Shown in pieces: positions 6,729-8,240 of a stretch of 8,240 nucleotides of DNA; within the stretch, counting starts at the first letter, position 1, and each line of letters opens with the position of its first letter. The position numbers were made by a program, and so were the translations under genes. Below the pieces are notes generated by a model. The model saw nothing but the letters and a program-made list of their open reading frames with translations, had not been told where the DNA came from and searched no databases. Location: assembly GCA_910587295.1 (NCBI GenBank), contig CAJULP010000007.1, positions 1-8,240 of the forward strand. The letters run 5' to 3'. Origin of the DNA: an uncultured Lachnospiraceae bacterium. GTDB lineage: Bacteria; Bacillota; Clostridia; Lachnospirales; Lachnospiraceae.

Positions 6729-6916
6729 AAAATTTAACGCCCGATGGGAAGAACGGAGGATTGCCGGATAAGGCAGATAATTTGCTTAATAAGACAAAGG
6801 ACAATGCTAAGATAGAACGGATGAAGGATGCATTGGTGGATATTATAGGGAAGATCAGGATGAGCGGTAATCTTGGGATTCCTGCTTCGGGCAGCACATT
6901 GGATATGAAGATATAA
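6725..6916 (+). pseudogene. Out-of-frame C-terminal segment of the 5907 gene
   Basis: In the -1 frame relative to the 5907 gene, the sequence reads IKNLTPDGKNGGLPDKAD, continues through KIERMKDALVDIIGKIRMSG, and ends at TAA 6914-6916. The composition is protein-like, with a regular amphipathic helix, and it has no start codon or ribosome site of its own at its beginning. One added A in the A-rich tract at 6722-6732 would fuse it to the upstream frame (SLIKIKNLTPDG). It is probably the broken-off C-terminus. Alternatively, -1 slippage on A-AAA just before the TAA could produce both forms. Confidence 0.62.
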
Positions 6917-6931
6917 AGTTTACATCCTATT

Positions 6932-7005
6932 CCGCAGAGGCGCATAAACCTTTGCTTCTGCGGACTGCCGGGGGCAGGGGCGGCTCTGAACGACAGAGGG
7001 GCTGT
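6932..7005 (+). promoter_or_regulatory. Two-hairpin repeated element, divergent copy 3
   Basis: Hairpin B is kept: GCGGCTC (6980-6986) pairs with GGGCTGT (6999-7005, with G-U pairs) around the invariant TGAACGACAGAG. The hairpin A region keeps CGGACT but has been rebuilt as CTGCC (6965-6969)/GGCAG (6973-6977). Upstream, CCGCAGA (6932-6938) can pair with TCTGCGG (6957-6963), competing with it. It precedes the small membrane protein gene. Unlike copies 2 and 4, no good ribosome site follows within 30 nt, and the LNDRGA frame ends at TAA 7010-7012. Confidence 0.5.
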
Positions 7006-7035
7006 GATGTAAAATTGATGGGGTTCTGTAGCATT

Positions 7036-7383
7036 ATGAAAAAGAACTTTATTTTATGGTTGACGGCTTCGGCGGTAGTCATACTGGCATTGCCGTGGCT
7101 TGCGGTTACTTTAGTAAAAGGCGATGCAGGAATGGCCGTATGTTTTCTTTTGTTTTTTGCCATTAATCCAATTTACTTTGTGGTTACCGGAATTTTTGCG
7201 GGAAAAGATATGAAGCATCTGTGGAGCCTGCCAGTTATTTCTGCGGTGCTGTTCCTGATTGGCACATGGGTGTTTTTTGAAATGGGTGAAACGGCATTTA
7301 TACTGTATGCGGTGGTCTATCTTGTATTAGGGATAGCGGCCATGCTGATTTCTATGTTCATCAGAAAGAAGTCGAAGTGGTAA
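7036..7383 (+). CDS. Small four-helix integral membrane protein, unknown function
   Basis: About 115 residues beginning MKKNFILWL. Four hydrophobic helices are readable: about 5-26 (ILWLTASAVVILALPWLAV), 34-56 (VCFLLFFAINPIYFVVTG), 62-80 (WSLPVISAVLFLIGTWVFF) and 85-108 (FILYAVVYLVLGIAAMLIS). The tail is basic (RKKSKW), which fits a cytoplasmic C-terminus. The start is uncertain: ATG 7036 gives a classic basic N-terminus, ATG 7018 is in frame, and neither has a well-spaced ribosome site (GGGG at 7020-7023 is 12 nt from 7036). The protein resembles hypothetical membrane proteins I associate with Lachnospiraceae but I cannot name a family. It sits behind leader copy 3 between two soluble family genes, so a membrane partner for those proteins is conceivable but unproven. 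Confidence 0.75.
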   Translation: MKKNFILWLTASAVVILALPWLAVTLVKGDAGMAVCFLLFFAINPIYFVVTGIFAGKDMKHLWSLPVISAVLFLIGTWVFFEMGETAFILYAVVYLVLGIAAMLISMFIRKKSKW

Positions 7384-7443
7384 TGGAATATACAGCACCA
7401 CAGACGCATATCCCCAATAAGCCATAGAGGACGGACAGGGCAG

Positions 7444-7482
7444 GCTTCCCCGGTTTTCCGGCAGATCGGGGAATCGGGGAGC
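7444..7482. other. Extended hairpin downstream of the membrane protein gene
   Basis: GCTTCCCCG (7444-7452) pairs with CGGGGAGC (7475-7482) with one bulged T, and the inner TTTTCC/GGGGAA adds up to six pairs around an 8-nt loop. No T-run follows on either strand, so an intrinsic terminator is only possible, not shown. The 243-nt gap 7384-7626 otherwise holds element copy 4. Confidence 0.35.
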
Positions 7483-7541
7483 AGTGAGAGGATGTGTTGC
7501 CGTGGAACATAGATAAAGCGTTTTTGTATGAAGTGATAAAC

Positions 7542-7594
7542 TGCTCGGACTTATTATGAGAGAGCAAAGTTGGCCCTGAACGACAGAGGGGCTG
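7542..7594 (+). promoter_or_regulatory. Two-hairpin repeated element, copy 4
   Basis: Hairpin A is identical to copy 2: TGCTC (7542-7546)/GAGCA (7562-7566) with internal GGA, CTTA/TGAG and TTA loop. Hairpin B: TGGCCC (7571-7576) pairs with GGGCTG (7589-7594) around TGAACGACAGAG. Relative to copy 2, one T-A pair of the stem has become C-G, a compensatory change. Homology to copy 2 begins at TATGAAG (7527). The ribosome site of the next gene (GGAGGAG 7612-7618) lies 17 nt after hairpin B. Confidence 0.65.
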
Positions 7595-7626
7595 CAATAC
7601 TAAAAATATATGGAGGAGATTTAGAA

Positions 7627-8133
7627 ATGAGCGTAAATGGAATAGGTGCCCAATACTATCCTGCCTGGCGGGAAACAAGAAGTGAACAAAAGACTGGTTC
7701 AGGAATAGGATTTGCAGGCAGGATGGCAAATGTGGTTGGTACAAATGCCTCCGAAAATGGAAGGAAGGCAAGTACCGCTTCCGGGCGCGACAATTATGTA
7801 GGTGGTGATGCAGCCAGCATTTATGGTATGGGCGTGTATTCCAGAAAAGATATCTCTGCGTCACAGGACTTTAGCCTGCCGATAGAAACAGAAAGATATA
7901 AAATTGAGGATGCCAGTTATATAGAAGGCGTACCAGCGTATGATGTCGTTGATAAGCTGACAGGTAAAGGCCTTTACATAAGAGAAGATCAATTAGCAAT
8001 CCAAAGAGATGAAAAAACAGGGATGGAGTTCCTGATTAACATGGATCAGCCATTTTCGAGTAATGTAATAGTGACAGGTGAATTAAAAAATCTTTTGAAC
8101 CTAAAATCCCGGCCTGATTATACACTGGTTTAA
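7627..8133 (+). CDS. Hypothetical family protein
   Basis: A 168-residue soluble protein. The start is ATG 7627, 8 nt after GGAGGAG (7612-7618); an in-frame TTG (7570) lies inside the leader hairpin. The opening MSVNGIGAQYYPAWRETR..GIGFAGRMA is the clearest version of the N-terminal signature also seen at 4849 and 5907. A low-complexity Gly/Ser/Asn linker follows (about 36-65), then a compact, probably alpha/beta part (YKIEDASYIEGVPAYDVVDK, KGLYIREDQLAIQRDEKTG, FLINMDQPF). There is no signal peptide, membrane span or catalytic motif that I recognise. It is shorter than its two relatives here. The stop codon overlaps that of a converging minus-strand gene, so the C-terminus may have been altered by an insertion. 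Confidence 0.8.
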   Translation: MSVNGIGAQYYPAWRETRSEQKTGSGIGFAGRMANVVGTNASENGRKASTASGRDNYVGGDAASIYGMGVYSRKDISASQDFSLPIETERYKIEDASYIEGVPAYDVVDKLTGKGLYIREDQLAIQRDEKTGMEFLINMDQPFSSNVIVTGELKNLLNLKSRPDYTLV

Positions 8134-8240
8134 GCTATTAAGTGATACAGTCCGAAAATCTTCTTCTGAAATGGTGTAAGTTCTGTGGTGTACCTTTTAC
8201 GGCTGCCTTGGATACTGACGGTACGTACTGTTTTCATCTC
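8130..8240 (-). CDS. 3' end of a minus-strand gene, possible transposase
   Basis: Reading leftward from the window edge, an open frame of 36 codons ends at TAA (8132-8130). It begins EMKTVRTVSIQGSRKRYTT and ends LTPFQKKIFGLYHLIA. The rest lies outside the window, so the start is unknown. The basic residues followed by a short amphipathic helix would fit the C-terminus of a transposase, but I recognise no diagnostic motif. Its stop overlaps the stop of the 7627 gene within a palindromic TTAA. That the frame is open right up to the convergent stop, and looks protein-like, is the main evidence. Confidence 0.5.
   Translation of the reverse strand, partial: EMKTVRTVSIQGSRKRYTTELTPFQKKIFGLYHLIA

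Noticed and set aside
7552..7557. TATTAT inside hairpin A of copies 2 and 4 as a promoter -10
   Set aside because: Copy 1 has TTATCG there while keeping the base pairing, and no good -35 lies at 16-18 bp. The RNA fold explains the conservation better.
5816..7594. Element copies as integron attC sites separating cassettes
   Set aside because: No paired R'/R'' core sites or integrase seen. A lone GTTAGGC at 5784 has no partner at the expected position.
5640..7600. Regularly repeated elements as a CRISPR array
   Set aside because: Only four copies, separated by 120 to about 1100 bp including genes, with diverged sequence; no short uniform spacers or cas genes.

Overview
This window looks like a chromosomal accessory segment of a low-to-moderate GC Firmicute, most likely a gut-type Clostridia/Lachnospiraceae bacterium. 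The signs are strong purine-rich ribosome binding sites with 6-10 nt spacing, tightly packed or overlapping operons, an AgrC/AgrA-like signalling pair, and several small hypothetical proteins of a style I associate with Lachnospiraceae. This is inference from sequence character, not a database match.

Left part (1-2308): a short operator-like region, then a three-gene operon on the + strand. It encodes a stand-alone GyrI-like (effector-binding) protein, a DrrA-type ABC ATPase and an ABC-2 permease. The genes are separated by 3 nt and then overlap by 4 nt. This is a typical drug or toxic-metabolite efflux operon. Its regulator is not in the window.

Middle (2309-4871): a 384-nt intergenic stretch with GC-rich hairpins and, nearer the next gene, two near-identical 15-bp direct repeats exactly 21 bp apart. 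That is the geometry bound by LytTR response regulators. It is followed by a LytTR response regulator (TTG start) and an overlapping GHKL/HPK10 (AgrC-like) membrane sensor kinase. No AgrB/AgrD-like signal gene is seen.

Right part (4849-8133): the kinase gene overlaps a third gene (start 4849) for a soluble hypothetical protein. Three further modules follow: a frameshifted hypothetical gene (5907), a small four-helix membrane protein (about 7036) and another hypothetical gene (7627). The three soluble proteins share a faint N-terminal signature (glycine, tyrosine-rich, then G-x-x-F) but otherwise differ. Four copies of a roughly 55-nt element lie in the gaps (5637-5692, 5816-5869, about 6958-7005, 7542-7594). 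Each can fold as two consecutive hairpins with a nearly invariant 12-nt loop, and the copies show compensatory base changes. I read this as a candidate undescribed cis-acting RNA leader (or leader peptide) reused in front of members of a TCS-associated gene family.

Right edge (8130-8240): the 3' end of a minus-strand gene converges on the last hypothetical gene, their stop codons sharing a TTAA. Its identity is uncertain; a transposase is possible.

How it may work together (inference): the LytTR/GHKL pair autoregulates through the direct repeats and, by operon continuity, drives the first hypothetical gene. The downstream modules may be co-regulated through the repeated leader. The efflux operon appears independent.
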